The position numbers and the translations under genes were made by a program. The notes under the pieces are model-generated. The model was not told where the DNA came from. It did not search any database and was given only the letters and a program-made list of their open reading frames with translations. Positions 55,692-64,000 of a stretch of DNA of 64,000 bases are shown one piece after another (position 1 is the first letter of the stretch; every line of letters starts with the position of its first letter). The DNA is from JBBDMC01 sp963775235 (GTDB taxonomy: Bacteria > Pseudomonadota > Alphaproteobacteria > Rhizobiales > Kaistiaceae), in NCBI GenBank assembly GCA_963775235.1, contig CAVZHY010000002.1, positions 1-64,000 on the forward strand. Direction: 5' to 3'.

Positions 55692-56683
55692 TCGTCGACT
55701 TTCAGCACCACTATACGCCACGCGAATTGATGTCCGGCGCGCCGGGCGACGGGCGCATTGTCCATTTTGACGCAAGCGGCGCTCCGGCCCACACCCAGCA
55801 CGCCCTGCTTTGGGATCTCGACGAACACATCGCGATGATGGATGAGGCGGGGATCGACCTTGCCGTCCTTACAAGCTCGGCGGGCATGGGTGCAGTCGAG
55901 GCGGACAAGGCTCGATTTATCAACGATAGGATAAGGCAGGCTGAACTGGACTATCCCGGCCGTTTCAAAGGCGCGGCCCACGTCAACCCGTTCGCCGGCA
56001 GCCAAGCATTTCGCGAGCTTGCGCGGGCGCGCCACGAACTCGGTTTTGCCGGCGTCGTGATCACGTCCGAGATGGCCGGCCACACGATCGACGCGGAGGA
56101 ACTGGAGCCTTTCTGGCGCGAGGCAGCGGCGCTCGGCATGTACGTGTTCGTGCACCCCGCACTCAAGCTCAACCACCCCGCTCCCTTCGACAGCGACGAC
56201 CTCGCCCGCTCGGTGGGGCGGGAGTTCTCACTGGTCGAAGCCGTCATCCGCCTGATCAACTCCGGTGTATTTGACCGCCACCCAGCCTTGACGGTGCACA
56301 TGGCACACCTCGGGGGCGGGATTGCCTCGCTGATGGGACGCGTGCGCAGCTATCAGGACAAGGTCTTTTGGGGTACCGACGCCAGTCCGCGCCACGGCCG
56401 GCTGCCGCAAAAGGACTTCGACCACTATCTGCGCCAGAACATGGTGTTCGACACCGCCGGATTCTGTGGTGAGGTGAACGCCGTGAAGATGGCGGCGCTG
56501 GAAATTCCGATAGACCGGATCGTGTTTGCGACCGACTATCCGCAAGAGATCCGGACCCGCACCGCCGTAGCCGATTTCGTCATTGACATTGGCGGCCTCG
56601 GCACGGACGGGGACCGCATCCTGTCCGGCAACGTCTCGCTCCTCATTCCGCAGGAGGTCGGGCTGGCCGGGGACGCCCGATGA
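55688..56683 (+). CDS. ACMSD-like amidohydrolase (non-oxidative decarboxylase family)
   Basis: This amidohydrolase-fold protein of 331 residues is related to ACMSD and gamma-resorcylate decarboxylase. Metal-binding positions are seen in VDFQHHYTPREL (Gln in place of the first His of the usual DxHxH), MYVFVHPALKLNHP, LTVHMAHLGGGIASLMG and IVFATDYPQEI (Asp). It is translationally coupled to the second class II aldolase-like gene. A decarboxylase or hydrolase of an aromatic or dienoic acid is likely. Confidence 0.88.
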   Translation: MIVDFQHHYTPRELMSGAPGDGRIVHFDASGAPAHTQHALLWDLDEHIAMMDEAGIDLAVLTSSAGMGAVEADKARFINDRIRQAELDYPGRFKGAAHVNPFAGSQAFRELARARHELGFAGVVITSEMAGHTIDAEELEPFWREAAALGMYVFVHPALKLNHPAPFDSDDLARSVGREFSLVEAVIRLINSGVFDRHPALTVHMAHLGGGIASLMGRVRSYQDKVFWGTDASPRHGRLPQKDFDHYLRQNMVFDTAGFCGEVNAVKMAALEIPIDRIVFATDYPQEIRTRTAVADFVIDIGGLGTDGDRILSGNVSLLIPQEVGLAGDAR

Positions 56684-56810
56684 TGGCGCGTCCGTCCAAA
56701 GCCCGTACGTGCCCGAAGCCCCAGCCTGCCTGAAACACCGTTTTGTTCCCGACGCGTTGGTGTAGACTGACGGCCATCGTCCAAGTGACGGTAGGGGTGG
56801 GGTTGCTGCG

Positions 56811-57818
56811 ATGCGTTCAGCAATCAGTATTCGAGGATTGAAGGTAGTTTTGGCGGTCGCCGAGTGTGGTAGCATGACGGCTGCTGCCAAGCTTATCGGC
56901 GTCACGCAGCCTGCCGTTTCACAGTTAATCTACAACATCGAAAAGGAATTGGGATCGACGTTGTTCGATCGCTCTCGCCGGCCCCTTCGTCTGACGGCAA
57001 GCGGTGCGGCATTGGTCAAGCGGGCACAGACGGTCGTCGTTGAAGCAGAGCAGATTGTCGCCGCTACCGGCATAACCACCACCGTTCCCCAACTGCGGGT
57101 CGGCGTGATCGATTCATTCGCCGGCGCGGTCGGTCCGCAGATCGTGAAAGTCTGCATGGAGCGGGTCGACAATCTCACGCTCTGGTCCGGCCTGACGGTG
57201 CGGCTGCGGGAGGATTTCCGGAATCGACGCGTCGACCTCATCATATGCGCGGAGGAGGGCAGCGGCGACAGCGATCTCCGTCAGATATTTCTGCTCAGAG
57301 AGCCATTTATCCTGGCCATGCCGAAAGGGCTCTGGGAGCCGGGCGAGGTGCCGGACCTCCAGCGGCTGTCCCGAGACGTACCCATGATCCGGTACTCGGC
57401 GCGCTCTCACACCGGAATGCAGATCGAACTCAGCCTTGGCAGGCTTGGCTTGAGACCCACGCGACGCCTGGAAATGGATACCTCCGAATCCGTCTTCCCG
57501 ATGGTGGCGGCGGGCGTCGGCTGGGCAATTACCACGCCACTTTGCGTTTTCCAGAGCAAGCCCGATCTCGACCTCGTCCAATTGCTGCGTTTGCCCGGTC
57601 CCGCCATTTCGCGCCAGATCGTCCTCGTCCACAGGCGTGGCGAATACGACGAACTTGCAGATCAGATCGCCGAGCTTACGTGGACCGTCATGGAACGACA
57701 AATCCTGCCCGCCCTTCAGAAATCCATACCGCACACCCTGGATGGCATTGTCCTGCACCGGCGCGAAAGCCGGATCACCGAGTCGGCGATTTTGCCGGCT
57801 GGCAATCTCGCCATTTGA
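56811..57818 (+). CDS. LysR family transcriptional regulator
   Basis: This 335-residue LysR regulator has an N-terminal winged helix (LKVVLAVAECGSMTAAAKLI, GVTQPAVSQLIYNIEKELGS) and a periplasmic-binding-like effector domain (LRVGVIDSFAGAVGPQIVKV, then MVAAGVGWAITTPLCVF). It closes the island on the right, transcribed in the same direction as the amidohydrolase 127 bases upstream. Its target is probably the aldolase-amidohydrolase or transporter operons. Confidence 0.92.
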   Translation: MRSAISIRGLKVVLAVAECGSMTAAAKLIGVTQPAVSQLIYNIEKELGSTLFDRSRRPLRLTASGAALVKRAQTVVVEAEQIVAATGITTTVPQLRVGVIDSFAGAVGPQIVKVCMERVDNLTLWSGLTVRLREDFRNRRVDLIICAEEGSGDSDLRQIFLLREPFILAMPKGLWEPGEVPDLQRLSRDVPMIRYSARSHTGMQIELSLGRLGLRPTRRLEMDTSESVFPMVAAGVGWAITTPLCVFQSKPDLDLVQLLRLPGPAISRQIVLVHRRGEYDELADQIAELTWTVMERQILPALQKSIPHTLDGIVLHRRESRITESAILPAGNLAI

Positions 57819-57819
57819 T

Positions 57820-57901
57820 CAACCCGCCTCCCGGACGCCGACGTCGGCGTCAGCGGGCCAACAGCGACCATTGCCTGATCGGAGACCGCGGGCGGGTTGA
57901 C
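57820..57901. repeat. Nested inverted repeats between LysR and IclR-like genes
   Basis: TCAACCCGCC at 57820-57829 pairs perfectly with GGCGGGTTGA at 57892-57901. Inside lies an 18-bp perfect palindrome (GACGCCGACGTCGGCGTC, 57835-57852). The 12-mer GACGCCGACGTC also occurs in the hairpin at 50757-50790. Location between convergent genes suits a bidirectional terminator, but the second arm ends 2 bases before the truncated IclR-type gene, so it may also mark a recombination edge. Confidence 0.6.
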
Positions 57902-57902
57902 G

Positions 57903-58187
57903 TCATTTGGCGTCATTCGAACGTTGGCGGAGCGCCAGCTCCATCGCGCGGTCACCCAGACGATATGCCCGGGACGCCCTGTCCTGCCTGACATATCCCA
58001 GCACCGCCAGCGACCGAACGAGGTTGAACACCGTCGTCTTGTTAAGATTGAGCGTCATTGCAAGCTCGTTCAACCTTATGCCTTCACTCCCCGCGTTCGA
58101 TACCGCGCTGAGGATATCGTCTGCCCGCTTTAGTGATTGAATGCGCGGCTCGGCGGCAGGCCGGCTGTTGTCGCCGTTCTTGTTCAT
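57903..58187 (-). CDS. IclR-type winged-helix protein lacking effector domain
   Basis: This 94-residue protein consists only of the IclR DNA-binding domain (IQSLKRADDILSAVSNAGSE, NKTTVFNLVRSLAVLGYVRQ, SRAYRLGDRAMELAL). Complete IclR proteins have about 250 residues. The stop is followed at once by the inverted repeat and the LysR gene, so no effector domain can follow. The gene lies 11 bases after the ABC ATPase gene. It may be a functional stand-alone repressor or a 3'-truncated relic. Confidence 0.7.
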   Translation of the reverse strand: MNKNGDNSRPAAEPRIQSLKRADDILSAVSNAGSEGIRLNELAMTLNLNKTTVFNLVRSLAVLGYVRQDRASRAYRLGDRAMELALRQRSNDAK

Positions 58188-58198
58188 GATCGGAAAGG

Positions 58199-59869
58199 TC
58201 ACGCCCGCGACTCCGACGGACGCAGCCCTTCTTCGGAAAGCCATTTTCTTCCGGGGATCGCCGCGAGCAAGGTTCGCGTGTAGCTGTGTTGCGGACGCGC
58301 GAACACTTCCTGTGTCTCACCCTCCTCGACGATCCGGCCGCTCTGCATGACCACGACGCGGTCGCAAACCTGCGTCGCGACGCGTAGATCATGCGTGATG
58401 AAGATCATCGCGACCTTCAGGCGCTCCTTAATATCCGCAAGCAATCGCAGCACCTGCGCCTGCACCGACACATCCAGTGAAGACACCGCTTCGTCGGCGA
58501 CGATCACGTCGGGCTCGACGACCAGCGCACGGGCAATCCCAATTCTCTGCCGCTGACCACCAGAGAACTCGTGCGGGTACCGATCCATAGCAGCCTCGTC
58601 CAGGCCCACCAGCATCAACATCTTGCGACTGCGCTCCCGCGCTTCCGCGACACTCACTCCCTGCACGCGCAGCGGGGTGCCCACGATCGTTTCTATCCGC
58701 TGACGCGGATTTAACGAGGCAAACGGATCCTGGAATATCATTTGAATGCGGCGACGCTCCTTCAGCAGCGACCTGCCGCGAAGCCGAGAGAACGTCACGT
58801 CGCCGATCTGGACGACACCGTCATCGAGGGTCGTCAATCGCATGAGGCAGCGAGCGACTGTCGACTTGCCCGATCCGGATTCGCCAATGATTCCGAGCGT
58901 CTCCCCCCCACAGAGCGTAAAACTGACGTCGTCGACTGCCTTAATGTTGGTGACGCGGCGAAAGGGTCCGCGGCCGTGGGCGCGATATGTCTTGCTCAGA
59001 TGACTGGCGTTCAAGGCGATCTGCTTACCGACCGGCTTTTTATGCCGATAGCCGAGGCGGGGGACGGCAGCGATGAGATCCCTTGTGTAGCCCTCCTGCG
59101 GATCATGCAGCACCTGGTCTGCTTCGCCACTTTCGATCAGCCTGCCTCGACGCATGACAACGATCCGGTTCGCGAGTTCGGCGACGACCCCCATGTCATG
59201 CGTGACGAAAAGCACCGACATCTCAAGCTCGGTCTGCAGGTCCTTGATGAGTTCAAGAATTTGCGACTGGGTGGTCACATCAAGGGCGGTCGTAGGCTCA
59301 TCGGCAATCAGGATCGACGGTTTCAACGCAAGCGCGATAGCGATCATGACCCGCTGCTGCTGGCCGCCGGAAAGGCGGAACGGATAGGCATGTTGCAGCC
59401 CATCCGGATCGGGGAGATTCATCGTTCGAAGAAGTCCGACCGTGCGGCGACTGACCTCGGCGGAAGGCAACTTCTCGTGTGCCCTGATCATCTCGGCCAC
59501 TTGATCTCCAACGGTCCGCACCGGATCGAGGGCCGTCGCGGGTTCCTGGAAGATCATTGAAATGTGCCGGCCGCGAATCGGCCTCAACTCGGCCTGCGAC
59601 AGGCTCAGAAGATCGCGGCCCTCATAGCGGATGCGGCCGCCGCCAATCGCAAGGCTCGGAGGCAGAAGGCCCATAACGGCCTGTGCCATGACTGATTTTC
59701 CGGATCCGCTTTCACCGACGACACAAAGTATCTCGCGCCGGCGAAGGTCGAAGCTGACATCTTCGACCGCGCAACGCCGCTCACCCCCGTCCGGCAACAT
59801 CACCGTGAGGTTCTGGATGCTCAGGATCGTGTCGCCCGTTGCCGACGACTGCGGTCGCGGCTCGGTCAC
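58199..59869 (-). CDS. Dipeptide/oligopeptide-type ABC transporter fused double ATPase (DppD-DppF-like)
   Basis: This single polypeptide of about 556 residues has two ATPase domains. The first has GESGSGKSVMAQAVMGLLPP, RLSGGQQQRVMIAIALAL and ILIADEPTTALDVT; the second has GIIGESGSGKSTVARCLMRL, EFSGGQRQRIGIARALVV and VIVADEAVSSLDVS. Fused DppD/DppF arrangements are common in alphaproteobacteria. It starts with GTG overlapping the DppC stop (GTGA). Confidence 0.95.
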   Translation of the reverse strand: MTEPRPQSSATGDTILSIQNLTVMLPDGGERRCAVEDVSFDLRRREILCVVGESGSGKSVMAQAVMGLLPPSLAIGGGRIRYEGRDLLSLSQAELRPIRGRHISMIFQEPATALDPVRTVGDQVAEMIRAHEKLPSAEVSRRTVGLLRTMNLPDPDGLQHAYPFRLSGGQQQRVMIAIALALKPSILIADEPTTALDVTTQSQILELIKDLQTELEMSVLFVTHDMGVVAELANRIVVMRRGRLIESGEADQVLHDPQEGYTRDLIAAVPRLGYRHKKPVGKQIALNASHLSKTYRAHGRGPFRRVTNIKAVDDVSFTLCGGETLGIIGESGSGKSTVARCLMRLTTLDDGVVQIGDVTFSRLRGRSLLKERRRIQMIFQDPFASLNPRQRIETIVGTPLRVQGVSVAEARERSRKMLMLVGLDEAAMDRYPHEFSGGQRQRIGIARALVVEPDVIVADEAVSSLDVSVQAQVLRLLADIKERLKVAMIFITHDLRVATQVCDRVVVMQSGRIVEEGETQEVFARPQHSYTRTLLAAIPGRKWLSEEGLRPSESRA

Positions 59870-60711
59870 AGCGCCCCCCGCTCCGCCCGCCGTCTCGGAT
59901 CGAGCGCCGTGGTCAGCGCGTCGCCGATCAGGTTCAGCGACAGCACCGTCAGCATAATTGCGGCACCCGGAAAGACGCTCAATTCCCAGGCGTCCCGAAG
60001 ATACGGACGGGCCGCGCCGATCATGTAGCCCCAGGTTATGATGTTCGGGTCGCCGAGCCCGAGAAAACTCAGCCCCGACTCCGACAGAATGGCCGAGGCC
60101 ACCATCACCGACGCGATCACGATCACGGAGGACATCGCGTTCGGCAGCACCTGAACGAAGAGAATGGTCAGCGGTCGCTGGCCCGCGGCCCTGGCCGCGT
60201 CGACGAATTGCCGGGTTCGCAGCGACATGACTTCGGCCCGGACGATACGGGCCACGTTTGGCCAGCTCACCAGTCCAATGCCGACGATGACCGAAGAGAA
60301 ACTCGGCCCTATCACCGCCACAAGCACGATCACCAGAACCAGGCCTGGAATGACCTGGAAGAATTCGGTGAAACCCATCAGGACATTGTCGACCCATCCG
60401 CGGAAGAACCCGGCCGCGGCGCCGATCGAGAGGCCGATGACAATACCGGTCACTGTCGACAAAAACCCGATCAACAACGAGAACCGGGCCCCATAGACCA
60501 TCTGCAGCGCCACATCGCGGCCGAGCATGTCCGTTCCAAGGGGAAAGCCGCTGGAAAGCGGCGGCAGAAACGGCGCGGCCTGAATCTTCCAAGGCGAATT
60601 TGCGAAGATCACGGGGTAAGAAACGGCGAGCAGCACGATTGCCGACAAGAAGCTCAAACCGCATGCCGCGCCGAGGTTCCCGAGGAATCTGCGCAGAATG
60701 CCCCCTCGCAT
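59866..60711 (-). CDS. Dipeptide-type ABC transporter permease (DppC-like)
   Basis: This is a DppC/OppC-type permease of about 281 residues. It has PLGTDMLGRDVALQMVYGAR near the N-terminal periplasmic loop, six predicted helices and the EAA-type loop VDAARAAGQRPLTILFVQVL. The ATG start overlaps the upstream stop by one base (TGATG). It belongs to the coupled operon. Confidence 0.93.
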   Translation of the reverse strand: MRGGILRRFLGNLGAACGLSFLSAIVLLAVSYPVIFANSPWKIQAAPFLPPLSSGFPLGTDMLGRDVALQMVYGARFSLLIGFLSTVTGIVIGLSIGAAAGFFRGWVDNVLMGFTEFFQVIPGLVLVIVLVAVIGPSFSSVIVGIGLVSWPNVARIVRAEVMSLRTRQFVDAARAAGQRPLTILFVQVLPNAMSSVIVIASVMVASAILSESGLSFLGLGDPNIITWGYMIGAARPYLRDAWELSVFPGAAIMLTVLSLNLIGDALTTALDPRRRAERGAL

Positions 60712-61685
60712 CACGCGACCTCTATCCGGGGGTCAACGTAGGTGTACACCAGATCGACAACCAGATTGATGAGGACGACCAACAGGGACAGAACAAAGAA
60801 CGCGCCAAGCAACAGCGTATAGTCCCGGCCCAGAACCGACTCGTAGATCAACCGACCCAAACCGGGCCAGGCGAACACCGTTTCCACCAACACCGTGCCG
60901 GCGACCAGATTGCCCGCCTGCACTCCCGTGTAGGTGACGACCGAAAGCAGGGCATTACGCACGACGTGCCGCCACATGACCTGACGCTCGCTGATGCCCT
61001 TGGCCCGGGCGGCCTTGACGAAGTCCATCTGGACGACCTCGACGATCGATGCGCGCGTGATCCTTGCGAAGACACCCATGTAGTGGGTGCCGAGCGCGAT
61101 CGTCGGCAACACCAGGTGCAATGCGAGATCGCCGATGTGCGCCAGCCCCTTATAATGAGCGCCGATTTCCGTCATCCCGTAAGGCGGCAAAAGGGGAAGC
61201 CACACCGCAAACACCAGGACCAGCATCAGGCCGAGCCAGAAACTGGGTGAGGCATACCCTAGCAAGGCGAAGCCGGTCACCAACACATCCTGCCATTTGT
61301 CCGCCCGTCGTGCCGCGGCGATGCCCAAGCCAACACCGGCGACGATCGCGAACGTCAGCACGGACGCCCCGAGAAGGAGCGTGGCGGGCATGCGCTGAAG
61401 GACAAGGTTTAGGACTGGCTGTTGCTGCCTGTAGGAGTAGCCAAGATCGAGCACGGCAAGCCGGCGAGCATAGATCAGGAATTGCTCGTAGAGTGGTCGG
61501 TCGAGCCCCAGATCGTGCCGCAACTGGGTCACGTACTGCGGGTCCACCGGCTGGTCGCCGGTCAGAAAATCCACAACGTCCCCACCGGGCAGGCGAACCA
61601 GGAAGAAGCTAATGCCCATGATGAAGGCGACGACAAAAATCGCCCGAAGACAGCGCCTGAAAAAATATTTGATGCGGTTGCTCAC
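60711..61685 (-). CDS. Dipeptide-type ABC transporter permease (DppB-like)
   Basis: This 324-residue DppB/OppB-type permease has FVVAFIMGISFFLVRLPGGD, six helices, the EAA-type loop DFVKAARAKGISERQVMWRH, and a C-terminal LINLVVDLVYTYVDPRIEV. The GTG start overlaps the SoxG stop (GTGA). No binding-protein gene is in the window; it may lie upstream beyond 64000. Confidence 0.93.
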   Translation of the reverse strand: MSNRIKYFFRRCLRAIFVVAFIMGISFFLVRLPGGDVVDFLTGDQPVDPQYVTQLRHDLGLDRPLYEQFLIYARRLAVLDLGYSYRQQQPVLNLVLQRMPATLLLGASVLTFAIVAGVGLGIAAARRADKWQDVLVTGFALLGYASPSFWLGLMLVLVFAVWLPLLPPYGMTEIGAHYKGLAHIGDLALHLVLPTIALGTHYMGVFARITRASIVEVVQMDFVKAARAKGISERQVMWRHVVRNALLSVVTYTGVQAGNLVAGTVLVETVFAWPGLGRLIYESVLGRDYTLLLGAFFVLSLLVVLINLVVDLVYTYVDPRIEVA

Positions 61686-62347
61686 GTCGCGCGACTTTCC
61701 CGTCGCCGTTGGATGACCCGCTCTCGATCAACCGATTCCGCCACCGAATGGGGCACAACCGCGGCGGCCCTTTCCGCGTGGCTCACGCGTTCAGGCTTGG
61801 ATGACGTCGGCTCCCCACCACCAACGCCACCTTCGGTCAAACCCGCAGTCCGTTCGAACCACCCGGCGAAGCTCGCGGAAAAACTACGGTCTACGTATAT
61901 ATCGTAAGTCTCCTCCCATCTGCGGACGTGAATCATCACGTTGAACTTCGCCAGCGCCGTAAGCGCACAATCGTCCTGTTTGAACCGCGACGGCCGGACG
62001 TCCATCGTGGTGCCTGCGGCCAGGATTTCCCGAGCGCCAGGCCCGGTCAGCCGAAACCTCTTTCGCGCGGCCGACAAATCGACCATCGCCCCCCGTGCTC
62101 CGAGCGACGCACGTAACGTGTCGATCGCAATGCGCGATGATTTCTCCTCGCCGACGAGGTGGAAGCGGCCTGCTCCCGCCCAAAGCAGCACCAGACCATC
62201 GCCCTCTGTCGCCTTCGATGGCGGCGGCGGACTGAGACCCGTGGCACGACAGAATGCGTCCGCCAGGCCGCTGTCCCCGACGGGGACCGCTATCTCGAAG
62301 ACCGCGAACGCGTTACAGAGCTTCAGGGTAGTTGCGAGGTCAGCCAT
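61682..62347 (-). CDS. soxG: Sarcosine oxidase gamma subunit-like protein
   Basis: This is a GcvT-fold SoxG-like subunit of about 221 residues. It has FAVFEIAVPVGDSGLADAFC, LGARGAMVDLSAARKRFRLT, FNVMIHVRRWEETYDIYVDR and FSASFAGWFERTAGL. The ATG at 62347 overlaps the soxA stop by 8 bases. The terminal 30 residues are low-complexity. It would complete a heterotetrameric sarcosine oxidase-type enzyme. Confidence 0.8.
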   Translation of the reverse strand: MADLATTLKLCNAFAVFEIAVPVGDSGLADAFCRATGLSPPPPSKATEGDGLVLLWAGAGRFHLVGEEKSSRIAIDTLRASLGARGAMVDLSAARKRFRLTGPGAREILAAGTTMDVRPSRFKQDDCALTALAKFNVMIHVRRWEETYDIYVDRSFSASFAGWFERTAGLTEGGVGGGEPTSSKPERVSHAERAAAVVPHSVAESVDRERVIQRRRESRAT

Positions 62348-64000
62348 GAAGACGCCGATTATCAGGGTCATAGAATCTCGGCGACACGACACGAACCTCG
62401 ACTTTTTCACCGAACAACGGTGACGCAGCGACGAGCGTCGTGTCACGCCGTTGATCGCCCCCCTCCACGAGGGCAAGGGCGATCGGTCGATTGAGCGTCG
62501 GGCTGAAGGTTGTCGAGGTCACGTGACCGATGGCAACCGGCGCCTGTTCGTCTTTTTCGACAAGCTGGGCGCCGCCCCTGACGGAAGATTTCCCATCCGA
62601 CGGCTCGATGCCCACCAGAGTGCGGCGCGTCGAAGCCGTCAGACCCGGGCGAGTACCCAGCGCCTGCCCGATAAAGTCCTTCTTCTTGGCGACGAATTGC
62701 GTAAGGCCGAGGTCGGCTGGTGTCGTCCGGCCGTCGATCTCAGGCCCCGCCACATGGCCTTTCTCAATCCGCAATGCGCCCAAGGCCTCGGTACCGCACG
62801 GCGCAATGCCATCCACGGCACCCAAATCAAGCAAGCGCTGCCCGACGGCTTGCCCATGATCGGCGGGAACCGCGATCTCGCAAGACCACTCGCCTGAGTA
62901 ACTGACGCGAAACAGACGCACCGGCACGCCATCCACCTCGGCCTCGACGTGCGCGAGGTGGATGGCTGCACCACCGGGCATGCTCCCGCCAAGCGCCTTA
63001 CGAAGAACCCCCTCCGCCAGGGGACCCGCAAGGGCGATCTGGGCATATTGCTCGGTTATGTTGAACAGCTGGACGTCCAGCTCCGGCCACACGCTCTCTG
63101 CCAGGAATTCCAGGTGAGTCAAAACCCGGTCGGTCCGACCGGTCGAAATGGTAATGCAGTATCGATCGTGGCCGAGACGGGTAATGGTGCCATCGTCGAG
63201 TATGATGCCGTCTTCACGCAGCATGAGGCCGTAACGACACCGTCCGACCGCCAAGGAGGCGACCGGCGTACAGTAGACCCGGTCAAGAAACGTCATGGCA
63301 TCCGGCCCCCGGATGTCCACCTTCCCAAGGGTGGAGACATCGAATAGGCCGGCCTTGTGTCGCACCGTCAGGGCCTCGCGCTTCCATGCGTCTTCAAAGG
63401 TCTCGCCGGCAACCGGAAACGCGCGTGCCCGCAGCCACAACCCGGATTGGATCCAAACGGCTTCGTGCGCCTGATGCCACTGGTGAAGCGGTGAACGGCG
63501 AACAGGATCAAAATCCGCGCCGTGCTCGGTGCCAGACAGTGCCCCCAGCGTCACCGGCGTGTAGGGAGGCCGGTAGGTTGTCGTGCCAACCGTCGAAATC
63601 GGTTCCCCCTGCAACTGGGCCACGATCGCAAGTCCGTTCATCCCGCTGGTCTTGCCCTGATCGGTACCCATACCGAGCGTCGTGTACCGTTTGACATGCT
63701 CGATGGAGCGGTATCCCTCCCGGGTGGCCAATGCGAGATCCGCCACGGTGACATCGTTCTGGAAATCGACGAACCGCTTGCCGCGACCTCCCGGCACCTG
63801 CCATAGGGGCCGTATGGACCATGGCGGCTCCGGGTCGGCAGAGATCGGCGCCGCCAACAAGCCGGCCTGGCCGTAGATGCCGCGTCCATCGACAATGCTG
63901 TCGCTCAAGCCAAACCTGCCCCTGGCACCGCCAATAGACAGACACTCGGCCGACACGGGCACGAAGGCCCCGATCGATTCGCGATATTCGAGCCCTGCCC
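62340..64000 (-). CDS. soxA: Sarcosine oxidase alpha subunit-like protein, 5' end outside window
   Basis: The C-terminal part (about 553 residues visible) of a SoxA-like protein carries the linker FVDFQNDVTVADLALATREG, YTTLGMGTDQGKTSGMN and the folate-binding GcvT domain (HKAGLFDVSTLGKVDIRGPD, CRYGLMLREDGIILDDGTIT, IEKGHVAGPEIDGRTTPADL). The frame runs off the window at 64000. Sarcosine oxidase demethylates sarcosine or related N-methyl amino acids. With the downstream Dpp-type transporter, uptake and oxidation of an N-methylated compound is likely. The beta and delta subunits should lie upstream. Confidence 0.9.
   Translation of the reverse strand, partial: AGLEYRESIGAFVPVSAECLSIGGARGRFGLSDSIVDGRGIYGQAGLLAAPISADPEPPWSIRPLWQVPGGRGKRFVDFQNDVTVADLALATREGYRSIEHVKRYTTLGMGTDQGKTSGMNGLAIVAQLQGEPISTVGTTTYRPPYTPVTLGALSGTEHGADFDPVRRSPLHQWHQAHEAVWIQSGLWLRARAFPVAGETFEDAWKREALTVRHKAGLFDVSTLGKVDIRGPDAMTFLDRVYCTPVASLAVGRCRYGLMLREDGIILDDGTITRLGHDRYCITISTGRTDRVLTHLEFLAESVWPELDVQLFNITEQYAQIALAGPLAEGVLRKALGGSMPGGAAIHLAHVEAEVDGVPVRLFRVSYSGEWSCEIAVPADHGQAVGQRLLDLGAVDGIAPCGTEALGALRIEKGHVAGPEIDGRTTPADLGLTQFVAKKKDFIGQALGTRPGLTASTRRTLVGIEPSDGKSSVRGGAQLVEKDEQAPVAIGHVTSTTFSPTLNRPIALALVEGGDQRRDTTLVAASPLFGEKVEVRVVSPRFYDPDNRRLHG

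Noticed and set aside
59839..60741. Long plus-strand open frame opposite the DppC-like permease
   Set aside because: It is antisense to a well conserved permease, rich in Arg/His/Asp as expected from a shadow frame, and has no family motifs.

Overview
This is a GC-rich chromosomal window from an alphaproteobacterium, most likely of the order Hyphomicrobiales. The evidence is the gene content (Zur, IspG, D-3-hydroxybutyrate dehydrogenase, BTLCP cysteine protease, extensin-like protein, sarcosine oxidase subunits), GGTTAAC/TTAACCAT half-sites like those bound by CtrA, and intergenic palindromic repeats of a type common in that order. No rRNA, tRNA, CRISPR array, IS element or phage gene was recognised. 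Many genes between 1.6 and 31 kb, and two further on (38.2 and 54.2 kb), carry single-base indels in otherwise well conserved proteins. These look like sequencing or assembly errors rather than gene decay, so those genes are annotated across the frameshift.

0-31 kb holds mostly core and peripheral metabolism: ispG and zur, bdhA with a YjbR-family gene, an RND efflux pair, a BTLCP protease, a PEP-CTERM-like secreted protein, a macro-domain protein, an extensin-like protein, a two-domain VOC protein, a CPBP protease, a TPR-LuxR regulator, a flavin monooxygenase, pyruvate carboxylase, a polysaccharide deacetylase beside a truncated acyl-CoA ligase, a carbohydrate kinase cluster (PfkB, XylB, glycerate kinase), a sulfite-oxidase-like protein with its own flavin reductase, a nucleoside hydrolase and an aldo/keto reductase.

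31-41 kb holds a FeeM-like acyltransferase and a membrane GGDEF-EAL protein separated by a region with CtrA-like half-sites, then an alpha/beta hydrolase, a methyltransferase followed by a type III polyketide synthase, a secreted hydrolase and a MobA-like flavoprotein aromatic hydroxylase.

41.7-57.9 kb is the most interesting part. It is a catabolic island bounded by an IclR-type regulator on one side and a LysR-type regulator on the other. It encodes a BKACE enzyme, two paralogous class II aldolase-like proteins, a 4,5-dihydroxyphthalate decarboxylase-like protein, an ACMSD-like amidohydrolase, two alpha/beta hydrolases, and a nitrate/taurine-type ABC transporter interleaved with two copies of a two-gene module: an AprA/fumarate-reductase-like flavoprotein followed by a small 2x[4Fe-4S] ferredoxin. 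I infer uptake of an aromatic or related carboxylate, redox processing by the flavoprotein-ferredoxin pairs, and decarboxylation or hydrolysis. The substrate is unknown and no ring-cleavage enzyme lies in the island.

58-64 kb is a minus-strand, translationally coupled operon: soxA (running off the window), soxG, two Dpp-type permeases, a fused double ATPase and a stand-alone IclR-type helix-turn-helix protein.
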